DNA of 64,000 nucleotides from contig JACKEO010000005.1 of assembly GCA_020632955.1 (NCBI GenBank), forward strand, positions 186,001 through 250,000, read 5' to 3'. Under the pieces are notes generated by a model. It was not told where the DNA came from, did no database searches, and was given only the letters and a program-made list of their open reading frames with translations. Below, one piece after another: positions 25,181 through 33,409 of this stretch (positions within the stretch are counted from its first letter, which is position 1; each line of letters starts with the position of its first letter). This DNA is from Alphaproteobacteria bacterium. Its GTDB lineage: Bacteria; Myxococcota_A; UBA796; GCA-2862545. The position numbers were made by a program, and so were the translations under genes.

Positions 25181-26200
25181 GTGCTGGTGCTCGTGATGCT
25201 CCTCGGGGGGTGCAGCGACTACGCGGTGAGCGGTGCGCTCGGCGGTGCGGGTCCCGGTGGGGACGGTGCCATCGACGAGGCGCCCGGGCTGCCGCCACAC
25301 GACCTGCGCACCGATCCGCCGCCCGTGGACGAGGCCCTGCCCGGCGGCGTGCCCGCCCCTCGGCTGCAGGACGACCCCGCCGATCCGCCCCTGGACGACA
25401 CCGGCCTCCCGCCCGGCACCGACCCGCCGCCCGACACGGATCCGCCCGTCGACACCGCGCCTCCGGGCGACACCGACCCGCCCGTGGACACGGACCCGCC
25501 CGTGGACACGGATCCGCCGCTGGACACCGCGCCTCCGCCCGACACGGATCCGCCCGTCGACACCGGCCCTGCCGTCGACACGAGCCCTGCCCTCGACACG
25601 GCGCCGCCCGTGGTCGACTGCGCCTCGTCGCCCCACCAGACCACCACCTGGGTCCTCGACTTCCCGGAGCGCAAGGACTGCGCCTGGGGACGTGACGGCA
25701 ACCTCGATCGCCGCAACGAGCACAACCAGGCGCGCTTCGTGGAGCCGGTGGACCTCGACCTGCCCGAGGGCGCCACGCTCTGCACCCTGGCCATCGCGTC
25801 CACCACCGACACCCTGGTCTTCGACGACCACATGACGCTCACCCTGCAGGACTGGGTGCTCATGGCCGGCGGCTCGGGCTTCCCCCCGGACGCCTTCGAG
25901 GAGGTGGACGGCCTCCGGCGCTTCGACTGGGCGCGGGTGCGCGGCAGCGCGTTCAGCGGTCGGTACGATCCCTACTGGTGCCTGGGCTCGCCGGGGAGCA
26001 CCTGCGAGGTGCCGCGCACCGAGGAGGTGGGCAGGCTGGCCCTCGACCTGGCCCCCGACGCGATGGCGCGACTCGCGGAGGCCGTGCAGGGCGAGGAGCG
26101 CCTCCACCTCGAGCTCGCGGTCTACGGCGACGACAACGACGGCGACTGCGCGCACACCGACGTGGGCCTTCGGGTGGTGGCCACGTGGGTGGCGCCCTGA
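25181..26200 (+). CDS. Lipoprotein with Asp-Thr-Pro repeat linker
   Basis: A 339-residue protein. A short signal peptide ends in the lipobox MLLGGC. Residues about 65-140 are a repetitive DTDPPVDT linker, and the remaining 190 residues form a Cys-containing extracellular domain with no recognised family (DCASSPHQTTTWVLDFPERK start, DDNDGDCAHTDVGLRVV end). The linker probably projects the domain from the outer surface. The GTG start follows GGGAGG and a promoter at 25121-25149; a farther GTG at 25118 would add basic residues but overlaps that promoter. Confidence 0.72.
   Translation: MLVLVMLLGGCSDYAVSGALGGAGPGGDGAIDEAPGLPPHDLRTDPPPVDEALPGGVPAPRLQDDPADPPLDDTGLPPGTDPPPDTDPPVDTAPPGDTDPPVDTDPPVDTDPPLDTAPPPDTDPPVDTGPAVDTSPALDTAPPVVDCASSPHQTTTWVLDFPERKDCAWGRDGNLDRRNEHNQARFVEPVDLDLPEGATLCTLAIASTTDTLVFDDHMTLTLQDWVLMAGGSGFPPDAFEEVDGLRRFDWARVRGSAFSGRYDPYWCLGSPGSTCEVPRTEEVGRLALDLAPDAMARLAEAVQGEERLHLELAVYGDDNDGDCAHTDVGLRVVATWVAP
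25420..25610 (+). repeat. Tandem coding repeat of the DTDPP linker
   Basis: About 15-18 bp units of the type CCCGTGGACACGGATCCG are repeated imperfectly roughly ten times, encoding the Asp-Thr-Asp-Pro-Pro linker. Such tracts can change length by slippage or recombination. Confidence 0.7.
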
Positions 26201-26207
26201 CGAGCGT

Positions 26208-27977
26208 TCAGTCCTCGCCGCGCGGGTCGTCGTCCCGGCGCCGGCGCGCGAACACCACCAGCCCCAGCAGCCACGGCGCGACGCTCCCGCCGGTGCTGCA
26301 CCCGCCCGCGCAGTCTCCGATGGCGCCGAGGTCGCCGCCCTCGCCGTAGTCCACGAGGCCGAGCTTCGCGAAGAAGCCGATGAAGTCGCCGTCGGGGCCG
26401 GAGGGGCCGATCACCGCCTCGCTCAGCCCGAGGCCCGAGAAGCTGGGCAGCGCGAAGGCCAGATCGCCGAGGAGCGGGCCGATGAGGCTGCCCACCAGGT
26501 TGCCCACCAGCTTCGACAGGCCGTCGCCGAGCTGCTGGGAGCCCTCGGGCTTCAGCTCGTTGTAGACCACCCCGAAGGTGAAGGCGTCGGGCCCCAGGCC
26601 GAGGTCGATGCCGAGGTCGCCGGTGGCCCCGTCGAAGTCCAGGCCCGCCGGGATGGTGGCGCCGATGTCGATGCCGGCGAGGCGCACCATGCGATCGTCG
26701 AGCTCGGCGTAGAGGTCGAGACCCAGCTCCTCGAGCGCGATCGACACGCCGCCGGGCACGGCTGCGGCCACGGGCGGCTTGCGGGGCCGGGTGGCCAGCG
26801 CGATCGGCTTCGTCTCGGGGAAGAACTCGGCGAAGGTGTCGCCGGCGAGGATGCGCAGCAGGCTGGTGTCGAGCGGGATGGGCAGGTCGATGGGGAGCGC
26901 GCCGCCGCCTGCCCCGATCTCGAAGCAGAGCAGGCCCTCGTACCAGACCGCGAACAGGGCCTGGTTGAGGAAGTCGTCGTCGATCATCGCGCCGAGGTGG
27001 TGGGGCGGATCCAGCGGGCCGTCGCCGATGCCGGGGTAGGCGCCGCCCGTGGCGAGGCTCTCGTCGATGCCGAACCCGCTGACGCAGGGCGCGGGATTGC
27101 CGGTGCCGGCGAAGCTGCCGTCGAGCGCGAAGCGGATGCCCGCGGGGTCGACCGTGAGCTCGCCCGGCTCCAGGTGGAGCTGGAGGATCACGCCCAGCAG
27201 GTCGAGCTCCTGGTCGATGGTGAGCGACGAGAGCAGCTCGGTGAGGGTGTCCTCGATGGTGGCGAGGGCGTCCCCCATGAACTGGTCGATCAGCGGCTCG
27301 ACGAGGCCCGTGAGCAGCTCGCCCAGGTCGAGGTTGAAGGCCGAGCCGAGGAAGCCGGTGACCGCGTTGAGGAAGTCGTCGAGGAAGTCGATCGCGCAGC
27401 CCTCGATGCGCAGACCGGTGATGTCGATCGACAGGTCGACGGGGGCCACGTCGACCACGACCACGGTGCCGTCGGGCCCGTTCGGCACCACCACGAGGTC
27501 GATGGTGGTGGTGAAGCCGATCTCGGTGGGCTCCAGCCAGACGTCGCAGGACTCGTCGATGTCGATGAGCGGGTCGCCGAAGTCGAGGAGCTGCGCCAGG
27601 AAGCCGAGGGTGCCCGGGTCGGACGCCGAGGCGAGGTTCACCTCGATGGCGCCGGCGAGCTCGATCTGGCCGGTGCCCGGGACGAGATCGAGCTGGGCGA
27701 TGCGCAGGCCCACGTCGAAGCCGGAGACCTCGTAGCCCCAGCGCCAGGGCGTGAAGCAGATCTCGGTGAACAGCAGGTCGATGCAGATCTCGTCGGCCTC
27801 GTCCCCGTCCTCGATGTCGTCGATGGGGATGCTCTCGGGGACCAGCGCACCGGCCAGCACGTCGAGCTGGTCGAGGCCCTCGGGGGTGATGTCGACGATC
27901 ACCGCGGGCGCGACGATCTCCCCCGGTGGGCGGCCCGCGTGGGCTTGCAGGGTGAGCGCGAGCAGCAGGGTGTGCAT
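26208..27977 (-). CDS. Exported surface protein with MYXO-CTERM-like C-terminal anchor
   Basis: A 589-residue protein with a signal peptide (MHTLLLALTLQAHA) and a C-terminal tripartite signal: CAGGCSTGG, a hydrophobic segment VAPWLLGLVVFA, then RRRR. This resembles MYXO-CTERM sorting tags used to anchor surface proteins in myxobacteria. The body is acidic and rich in Leu, Ile and Asp with long amphipathic segments (LLTGLVEPLIDQFMGDALAT), recalling lipid-binding BPI/TULIP-like folds, though this is only a resemblance. AGAGG precedes the ATG at 27977; an upstream ATG at 27998 lacks one. Confidence 0.72.
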   Translation of the reverse strand: MHTLLLALTLQAHAGRPPGEIVAPAVIVDITPEGLDQLDVLAGALVPESIPIDDIEDGDEADEICIDLLFTEICFTPWRWGYEVSGFDVGLRIAQLDLVPGTGQIELAGAIEVNLASASDPGTLGFLAQLLDFGDPLIDIDESCDVWLEPTEIGFTTTIDLVVVPNGPDGTVVVVDVAPVDLSIDITGLRIEGCAIDFLDDFLNAVTGFLGSAFNLDLGELLTGLVEPLIDQFMGDALATIEDTLTELLSSLTIDQELDLLGVILQLHLEPGELTVDPAGIRFALDGSFAGTGNPAPCVSGFGIDESLATGGAYPGIGDGPLDPPHHLGAMIDDDFLNQALFAVWYEGLLCFEIGAGGGALPIDLPIPLDTSLLRILAGDTFAEFFPETKPIALATRPRKPPVAAAVPGGVSIALEELGLDLYAELDDRMVRLAGIDIGATIPAGLDFDGATGDLGIDLGLGPDAFTFGVVYNELKPEGSQQLGDGLSKLVGNLVGSLIGPLLGDLAFALPSFSGLGLSEAVIGPSGPDGDFIGFFAKLGLVDYGEGGDLGAIGDCAGGCSTGGSVAPWLLGLVVFARRRRDDDPRGED

Positions 27978-28084
27978 GGTGGCCTCTGCGGGCAGCATAG
28001 ACGAGGCGATCGGGCGATGCGACGCCGCATCCCGCGCACAGGGGGTACGCGATCGACGGGCACGCTAGGGCGCTGGAGCGGGAG

Positions 28085-29029
28085 GTGGGTGTGGACCCGT
28101 CGCTGGTGGAGATGCTGGAGGCACTGGAGCGGCTGCTGGCGCGTCCTCCCGGGGATCACCTCGGCGCGCTCGGCGAGCTGCGGTCCGCCTGGCCCTCCCC
28201 CGCGGTGCCCGAGGCGTGGAACACCGCCTTCGGGCCGGGCTCGCTCTTCGAGGCCTGGACGGCCACGCCCTTCATGCGGTCGATCTACGCCGCGAACGCC
28301 GCCGAGCTCCACGCCGTGCTCCGTCGCGACGACTTCGTGGTGGCCGAGATCGGGGGAGGGAACGGGGCGCTGTGGCAGGAGGCGCTGGGTCCTGGAGCAC
28401 GCGGCACGCTGGTGCTGGTCGATCCCGAGCCCGAGGCCCACGTCCGGGTGCAGGAGGTGCTGCCATCGGGCGTGGCGCTGGTGTCGCGGCCGGAGCGCGT
28501 GGAGGACGTCTCGCTGCCGGAGGTGGACGCCATCGTCTGCAGCCTCACCCTGCACCACGTGGCCGGCGAGGACGCTGCGCGGCGTGCCCGCTTCGGCCTG
28601 GCGGGGCCCGGCAAGGCGGAGATCCTCGCGGGCTTCGCGACGGCCCTCGCACCCCGCGGCGGCCGTCTCCTCCTCAACGAGGCCGACGTCTACTGCGACC
28701 TGGCCCTGCCGCCCGGCGACCCGGTGCTCGCCGACCGCATCGTGGACTCGTACGTTCGGCGCTGCGCCCGGGGCCTGATCGCCGCCTTGCGCGACCCCGC
28801 CACCCCGTCCGCCCTCGCCGCGCGGTGGGCCGTGATCGTGCGCCGCTGGTGCGTCGATCAGCTCGACGTGGTGACGGCGGCCCCCGCGGCGCGCGACGTG
28901 TACGAGCTGGACGTGGCGCGCTGGCTCGACCTGCTCGACGGGGCGGGGTTCGACGTGCTGGCCCACCGCTTCACCGACCGGTGGGGTCTCTTCCACCAGT
29001 ACGTCGCGGTCCCGCGTACGCCGCGATGA
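28085..29029 (+). CDS. SAM-dependent methyltransferase
   Basis: A 314-residue cytoplasmic protein. The SAM loop is VVAEIGGGNGALW (about residues 84-96), then LVLVDPEPEAH, AIVCSLTLHHV and LLLNEADVY, as in class I small-molecule methyltransferases. About 80 helical residues precede the SAM domain, perhaps a dimerisation or substrate cap. GTG at 28085 follows GGGAG; GTG at 28091 is an alternative. It ends in an ATGA overlap with the next gene and starts a coupled three-gene set. Confidence 0.8.
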   Translation: MGVDPSLVEMLEALERLLARPPGDHLGALGELRSAWPSPAVPEAWNTAFGPGSLFEAWTATPFMRSIYAANAAELHAVLRRDDFVVAEIGGGNGALWQEALGPGARGTLVLVDPEPEAHVRVQEVLPSGVALVSRPERVEDVSLPEVDAIVCSLTLHHVAGEDAARRARFGLAGPGKAEILAGFATALAPRGGRLLLNEADVYCDLALPPGDPVLADRIVDSYVRRCARGLIAALRDPATPSALAARWAVIVRRWCVDQLDVVTAAPAARDVYELDVARWLDLLDGAGFDVLAHRFTDRWGLFHQYVAVPRTPR

Positions 29030-31053
29030 GCGCCTTCCTCCATCCCGGCTCGCACGCCCAGGACGCGCTCCTCGGCAGCATCGCGGTGGCCTGCGTCGTG
29101 GTGGGGGCGGCGCTGGAGCTCGGGAACCTGCGGGTGTGGGCGGCGCGGGAGCGCATCTTCCTCGCCTGGCTGGTGCTGCTCGTGCTGGGCCTCACGGGCA
29201 TCGGGCTGGCGTGGGTGCCCAAGGCGCCCTGGGCGATGAACCAGCACGGCATCGAGCTCTGGTCGGTGATCCGCACGCCGGCGCTGCTCGACGGCCACGA
29301 CCGCGACCACGGCCTCGCCCACCTGCTGCTCGGCTCGCTCCTGGGGTGGATCCTGCCGGCGTCGGTGCGCCCGTGGGGGGCCAGCGTCATCCAGGGCGTG
29401 CTCGCGGCGATCGTGCTCGGCTCCTGGGTGCAGCTCGCGAGCGGTCGGCGTCGGGCGGGGCTGGCGGCCGCGGTGCTGTTCACCGTGGCGCCGTGGCACC
29501 TCAAGCTGCTCCCCTCGCTCTCAGGCTACGTCACCGCCTCGCTGGGCTTCGTGGTGGCGATGCACGGCCAGCACCTGCTGCTGCGATCCGGGGCCACGCG
29601 CGACGCGCTCCTGTTCGTGGGGGGCGCCTTGCTGGCCACGAATGCCCGGGCCGACGCCGCGCTGCTCGCACCCTTCCTGCTGCTCGTGGTGGGCCTGCCG
29701 GAGCGGGGCATCCAGCGGCCCATGTCGGTGGGCTCGCGCGTGGTGGTGGGGGTGGGCGCGGTGGTGTGGGCCTGCCGCGTGGTGGGTGCGCTCTCCGGCA
29801 GGTCTCCCGAGCCCGCGCCGTGGCAGGTGGAGCACCTGCGCGCGTTGATGATCATGGGGGTGCTCGCGTCCCTGATCGTGCTGCTCGCGCCCCGCCGCCT
29901 GCCGCCGGTGGTGGCCGTGGCCGGGGGCGTGGTGGGCTACCTGGTGGGCGTGGCCTGGGCTCCGCGTGGCTTCGACGGCACGTGGTGGGCCCCGCCGGAG
30001 CCGCTGTACGGGGTGCTGAGGGTGTGGCCCCAGCTGCACCCGTGGGTCACGCCCGGCATGCTCGTCGCCCTGGCCTTCGTCGGCCTCGCCGTGGTGGCGG
30101 GCACCTCCCGCGTGGTGGCGATGGGGGCGGTGGTGGTGCAGCTCGGCGTCAGCGCGGTCCACTTCGTGGGCGTGGGCGAGGACGGGGTGAGCTTCTACGT
30201 CCGCGTCGTCGCGCTCACGGGCTGGGCGTGGGCGGGGCTGGCCGGGCTCGGGTGGGCGCGGGCCACCCGCTGGGCGGGCACGGTGCCGCTGGGCCTGCAC
30301 GCCGTGGCGCTCGCGCTCTTCGGCTTCACCTCGCTGGTGAGCACACGGGACCTCCTCGCCTTCGAGTTCCCCACGCAGAGCGAGGCCCGCATCCTCTTCG
30401 ACCACGTGCTGGTGGAGGACGGACCGGTCGTGGTGACGCTGGGACGCAGCGACGTCGGGGTGCCTGCGGAAGACCTCACCCCGCCCTGGCCGCTCGACCT
30501 GGCGGCGCAGTCGGCGGCCGTCGGAGGGCCGCGGGTGGTGGACGTGGCCCATGCGCTCGCCCACCCCGACCAGGTGCTCGGCGGCACCTGGTGGCGCTCC
30601 CTGGACTGCGTGCGGGTGGGCGAGATCCGCTCCGGCGCACGGGCCACCACGCCCGGCGGCACGAGCTGGGTGGTGGGCGCAGGGCGGGTGTGGCGCCAGC
30701 CGCCCCCGCCGAGGGTGGCCGATCCGCCCGCGCGTCCCGCCTCGCCGGCCTGGGTGCGGCTGGTGGACCTGCCGTGCCTCGTGGTGCCCGACGCGGGCGT
30801 CTGCGTGGTGGAGGACCTGGGCGGGGACTGCCTGGCGTGGTCGTGTCCCGAGGACGTCGAGCTCCCCGCGGGCGCCCGCTACCAGGAGCCCGCCTGCGCC
30901 GCCTTCGAGCGTGCCTTCGAGCTCGAGCCGATCCGCGCGGTGCGCACGTCGGAGGGTTCCCTCGACAGCGACCGCCTGCAGCCCCTCGTGCAGGCGCCGC
31001 GCATCGGGGCCTACCGCATCCTCGCTGTGCGCCCCGACCCCGACGGGCGATGA
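29026..31053 (+). CDS. Large polytopic membrane protein, GT-C-like
   Basis: A 675-residue protein with about twelve membrane helices in the first 450 residues and a 220-residue extracytoplasmic C-terminal domain with four or five Cys. The first loop contains NQHGIELWSVIRTPALLDGHDRDHG, acid-rich as in mannosyl/arabinosyl transferases of the GT-C fold. It is translationally coupled on both sides (ATGA overlaps with the methyltransferase and with rraA). The probable role is transfer of a sugar or similar group from a lipid carrier; no diagnostic motif confirms it. Confidence 0.72.
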   Translation: MSAFLHPGSHAQDALLGSIAVACVVVGAALELGNLRVWAARERIFLAWLVLLVLGLTGIGLAWVPKAPWAMNQHGIELWSVIRTPALLDGHDRDHGLAHLLLGSLLGWILPASVRPWGASVIQGVLAAIVLGSWVQLASGRRRAGLAAAVLFTVAPWHLKLLPSLSGYVTASLGFVVAMHGQHLLLRSGATRDALLFVGGALLATNARADAALLAPFLLLVVGLPERGIQRPMSVGSRVVVGVGAVVWACRVVGALSGRSPEPAPWQVEHLRALMIMGVLASLIVLLAPRRLPPVVAVAGGVVGYLVGVAWAPRGFDGTWWAPPEPLYGVLRVWPQLHPWVTPGMLVALAFVGLAVVAGTSRVVAMGAVVVQLGVSAVHFVGVGEDGVSFYVRVVALTGWAWAGLAGLGWARATRWAGTVPLGLHAVALALFGFTSLVSTRDLLAFEFPTQSEARILFDHVLVEDGPVVVTLGRSDVGVPAEDLTPPWPLDLAAQSAAVGGPRVVDVAHALAHPDQVLGGTWWRSLDCVRVGEIRSGARATTPGGTSWVVGAGRVWRQPPPPRVADPPARPASPAWVRLVDLPCLVVPDAGVCVVEDLGGDCLAWSCPEDVELPAGARYQEPACAAFERAFELEPIRAVRTSEGSLDSDRLQPLVQAPRIGAYRILAVRPDPDGR

Positions 31054-31559
31054 GCCCCCAGCTGGAGGTCCCCGTGTCGCTGCTCACCACCGACCTGTCC
31101 GATGCCTTCCCCGACGAGGTGGGCCACCTCGATCCCATCCTGGCCCACTTCGGCGGGGAGGAGGTCTTCCACGGTCCCGTCCGCACCCTGAAGTGCTTCG
31201 AGGACAACAGCCTCGTGCGGGAGCTGCTCGCGTCCCCGGGGGACGGCGCGGTGCTCGTCGTCGATGGCGGCGGGTCCACGCGCTGCGCCCTGGTGGGCGG
31301 CAACCTGGGAGCGCTCGCGGCGGCCAACGGCTGGGCGGGGGTGATCGTCTACGGCTGCGTGCGCGACAGCGTCGAGCTGGCGGACTGCCCGGTGGGCGTG
31401 ATGGCGCTGGCCCCCCACCCGCGCAAGTCGGTCAAGCGCGGCGAGGGCCAGGTCGATCTGGAGGTCACCTTCGGGGGGGTCACCTTCGCGCCCGGGAGCT
31501 GGGTGTACGCGGACACCGACGGTGTGATCGTCGCCCCTCGGCGTCTGCCGGCGGAGTGA
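31050..31559 (+). CDS. rraA: RraA-family protein
   Basis: A 169-residue protein matching E. coli RraA in length and motifs: TTDLSDAFPDEV near the N-terminus, LVVDGGGSTRCALVGGNLGA, then GVIVYGCVRDSVEL and FGGVTFAPGSWVYADTDGVIV. RraA binds RNase E and inhibits it; close relatives are metal-dependent oxaloacetate/4-hydroxy-4-methyl-2-oxoglutarate aldolases, and Arg/Asp of GCVRD are the conserved substrate and metal residues. The aldolase-type residues are retained, so either role is possible. Its ATG overlaps the stop of the membrane protein gene. Confidence 0.9.
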   Translation: MSPQLEVPVSLLTTDLSDAFPDEVGHLDPILAHFGGEEVFHGPVRTLKCFEDNSLVRELLASPGDGAVLVVDGGGSTRCALVGGNLGALAAANGWAGVIVYGCVRDSVELADCPVGVMALAPHPRKSVKRGEGQVDLEVTFGGVTFAPGSWVYADTDGVIVAPRRLPAE

Positions 31560-31588
31560 TAGGGGATCGCGGCCACTGCGAGGTTCCC

Positions 31589-31936
31589 ATGCGTCACCTG
31601 CAAGCCGTCTGCATCCACCAACGTGCGGGGGTGCAGGTCCGGCTGGGCCACACCCAGCCCTGCCCCCTCTGCCTCGGGCGCGGCCTCCACCTCGACCCGG
31701 GCCACGCCCACGTCTCCACCCAGGGCACGCTGCCCCTGCTGACCTCCCGCGCGGCGCGCCGCGACTGGGAGGGCTGGTGGGGCGAGATCGCCCGTCCCCA
31801 CGACACCTCGAGCCACGAGGCCCTCGGGCGCACGCCCCATCGGGCGGGTCTCGGCGACGTCCCCACCGAGCGTGGCTGGCGTCACGGTGCCCGGCGCGAC
31901 CTCGCCCACCTGCTGCCTGCGCTCGCGCGCGGCTGA
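31589..31936 (+). CDS. Hypothetical small protein with CPLC motif
   Basis: A 115-residue basic protein rich in His and Arg, starting MRHLQAVCIHQRAG. It contains PCPLCLGRGLHLDPGHAH, a possible metal-binding knuckle, and a WEGWWGEIARPHD segment. GAGG lies upstream of the ATG and the gene follows rraA by 29 bp. No family recognised. Composition could also fit a chance frame in GC-rich DNA, but spacing and strand agree with the neighbours. Confidence 0.5.
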   Translation: MRHLQAVCIHQRAGVQVRLGHTQPCPLCLGRGLHLDPGHAHVSTQGTLPLLTSRAARRDWEGWWGEIARPHDTSSHEALGRTPHRAGLGDVPTERGWRHGARRDLAHLLPALARG

Positions 31937-31953
31937 TCGGCGAGGCCGACGTC

Positions 31954-32418
31954 CTGCACCCCACGCGCCTGCTGCTCGCGGCCCTGCTCGTGTGGGTGGG
32001 GTGCGGGGGTGCGCCGGCGCCCGACGACACCGGTGTGGCCGACACGGCCCACGACGCCTCGTCGGCCGACAGCGCGGCGGACCACTCCGATCTGCACAGC
32101 GGCCCGGCCGACTCGGGTCCCGACGACAGCGCGCCCTCCGACAGCACCGCCGTCGACGGGGACAGCGGCGACAGCGGCCCTGCCGACAGCGGCGACAGCG
32201 GGGACAGCGGTCCTGGCGACAGTGGCGACAGCGGGCCCGCCACCTGGGGGGACTCCGGCGACACCGACCTGTGGCAGGGCTGGGCCGACTCGAACGCCAC
32301 CTCGTGCACCGAGACCTGCGCCTACAGCGACGACGGCGTGTGCGACGACGGGGGCCCGGGGGCCGCCACGGCCGTGTGCTACCTCGGCACCGACTGCATC
32401 GACTGCGGCGTGCGGTAG
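31954..32418 (+). CDS. Lipoprotein with Asp-Ser-Gly linker, probable CTG start
   Basis: A 154-residue protein. A hydrophobic leader LLLAALLVWVGC ends in a lipobox Cys, followed by about 75 residues of Asp-Ser-Gly repeats and a short C-terminal domain with six Cys (SCTETCAYSDDGVCDDGG, CYLGTDCIDCG). No ATG, GTG or TTG occurs in frame between the previous stop and the leader. A CTG at 31954 with GAGG 8 bases upstream gives a complete signal peptide (another CTG lies at 31933). The Cys-rich tail recalls small calcium- or disulfide-stabilised surface modules. Function unknown. Confidence 0.62.
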   Translation: MHPTRLLLAALLVWVGCGGAPAPDDTGVADTAHDASSADSAADHSDLHSGPADSGPDDSAPSDSTAVDGDSGDSGPADSGDSGDSGPGDSGDSGPATWGDSGDTDLWQGWADSNATSCTETCAYSDDGVCDDGGPGAATAVCYLGTDCIDCGVR

Positions 32419-32422
32419 GCGC

Positions 32423-32842
32423 TCACCCCGGCGGGCGCAGCACGGCGTGCCCGAACTCGGCCGCGAAGGGGATGCACCACAGCACCACCGTGTCCCAGCC
32501 GCCGTCGGCGGCCTCGCGGGGCAGGTCCAGGGTGAGGTCCTCGCCCTCGAAGGCGGTGCCCACGAGGTTGCCGGTGAGCTCGAGGTCGGGTCGGAAGGCC
32601 GCGCCGTCCGCCACCAGGAAGAGGTGCGCGTCCACCCCGCCGCCGTCGTAGACGAAGTCGCGCAGCACGAGGGTCTGCGCGTCCACCAGCTCCGCCGTGC
32701 CCGCCACCTCGTGGGCCAGTCCCACGAAGGCGCCGCGCCAGCCGGGCTCGGGCTGCTCGTCCTCGTCCACCACGCCGTCGCCCTCGCCGATGGGACCGCT
32801 GCACGCCGCGAGGGCCAGGATCGTCGCCACGGACACGCGCAT
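32423..32842 (-). CDS. DM13-domain lipoprotein
   Basis: A 139-residue lipoprotein (MRVSVATILALAAC lipobox, then GEGDGVVDEDEQPEP linker). The domain has GTAELVDAQTLVLRDFVYDG, GVDAHLFLVADGAAF and ELTGNLVG, matching the DM13 pattern, a small beta-sandwich proposed to take part in redox reactions through a conserved Cys. Only one Cys (LWCIPF) is in the domain. GGAGG lies before the ATG. It is convergent with the preceding lipoprotein gene, with 4 bp between stop codons. Confidence 0.72.
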   Translation of the reverse strand: MRVSVATILALAACSGPIGEGDGVVDEDEQPEPGWRGAFVGLAHEVAGTAELVDAQTLVLRDFVYDGGGVDAHLFLVADGAAFRPDLELTGNLVGTAFEGEDLTLDLPREAADGGWDTVVLWCIPFAAEFGHAVLRPPG

Positions 32843-32947
32843 CTGCACCTCCAGGGCCTGCAGATGCCGCGGGAGCCTGCACGGTGACGTGGCCCCTGGC
32901 AGCCGGGGTCGGTAGGAACGGACCACACCCTGGATGCGGGAGCGCGC

Positions 32948-33409
32948 GTGGACCTCATCGAAGCACTGTCGTCGAAGCTGGGCGTGAGCCCCGAGCAGGC
33001 CCAGGCCGTCGCGGGCGGCGTGCTCGGCCTCGTGAAGGACAAGGTGGCCGATGCCGGCGGGGCCGACGCGGCCTCGCAGCTGGAACAGGCCGTGCCCGAG
33101 CTGCAGGGGTGGCAGGCCCAGGCGAGTGCGCTCGCCGGCGGCGGCGGAGGCGGTGGGCTCGGCGGCCTGCTGGGCATGGCCTCCTCCAGCGGCCTGCTCG
33201 GCGCGCTGGGCGGTCAGGCGCAGGAGTCCGCGGCGCTCGTCGCGGTGCTCACCAAGGTGGGGCTCGACGCCGGGACCGCAACCACCGTCGCGCCGCTCGT
33301 CTGGAGCTTCCTGAAGGACCGCCTCCCACCCGAGTGGGTGGCGATGGCGGCCAAGGCGGCACCCTTCCTCTCGGGCGGCGGCGGCGGAGGGCTCGGCCTG
33401 CCGTGGTAG
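32948..33409 (+). CDS. DUF2780-like small Ala/Gly-rich protein
   Basis: A 153-residue protein (GTG start). The N-terminal helix LIEALSSKLGVSPEQAQAVAGGVLGLVKDKV, a Gly-rich hinge (GGGGGGGLGGLLG) and a helical C-terminal half ending in a second poly-Gly stretch match the layout of DUF2780/VcgC-type proteins. No signal peptide is clear. It overlaps the next gene by seven bases, so co-translation is likely. Function unknown. Confidence 0.7.
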   Translation: MDLIEALSSKLGVSPEQAQAVAGGVLGLVKDKVADAGGADAASQLEQAVPELQGWQAQASALAGGGGGGGLGGLLGMASSSGLLGALGGQAQESAALVAVLTKVGLDAGTATTVAPLVWSFLKDRLPPEWVAMAAKAAPFLSGGGGGGLGLPW

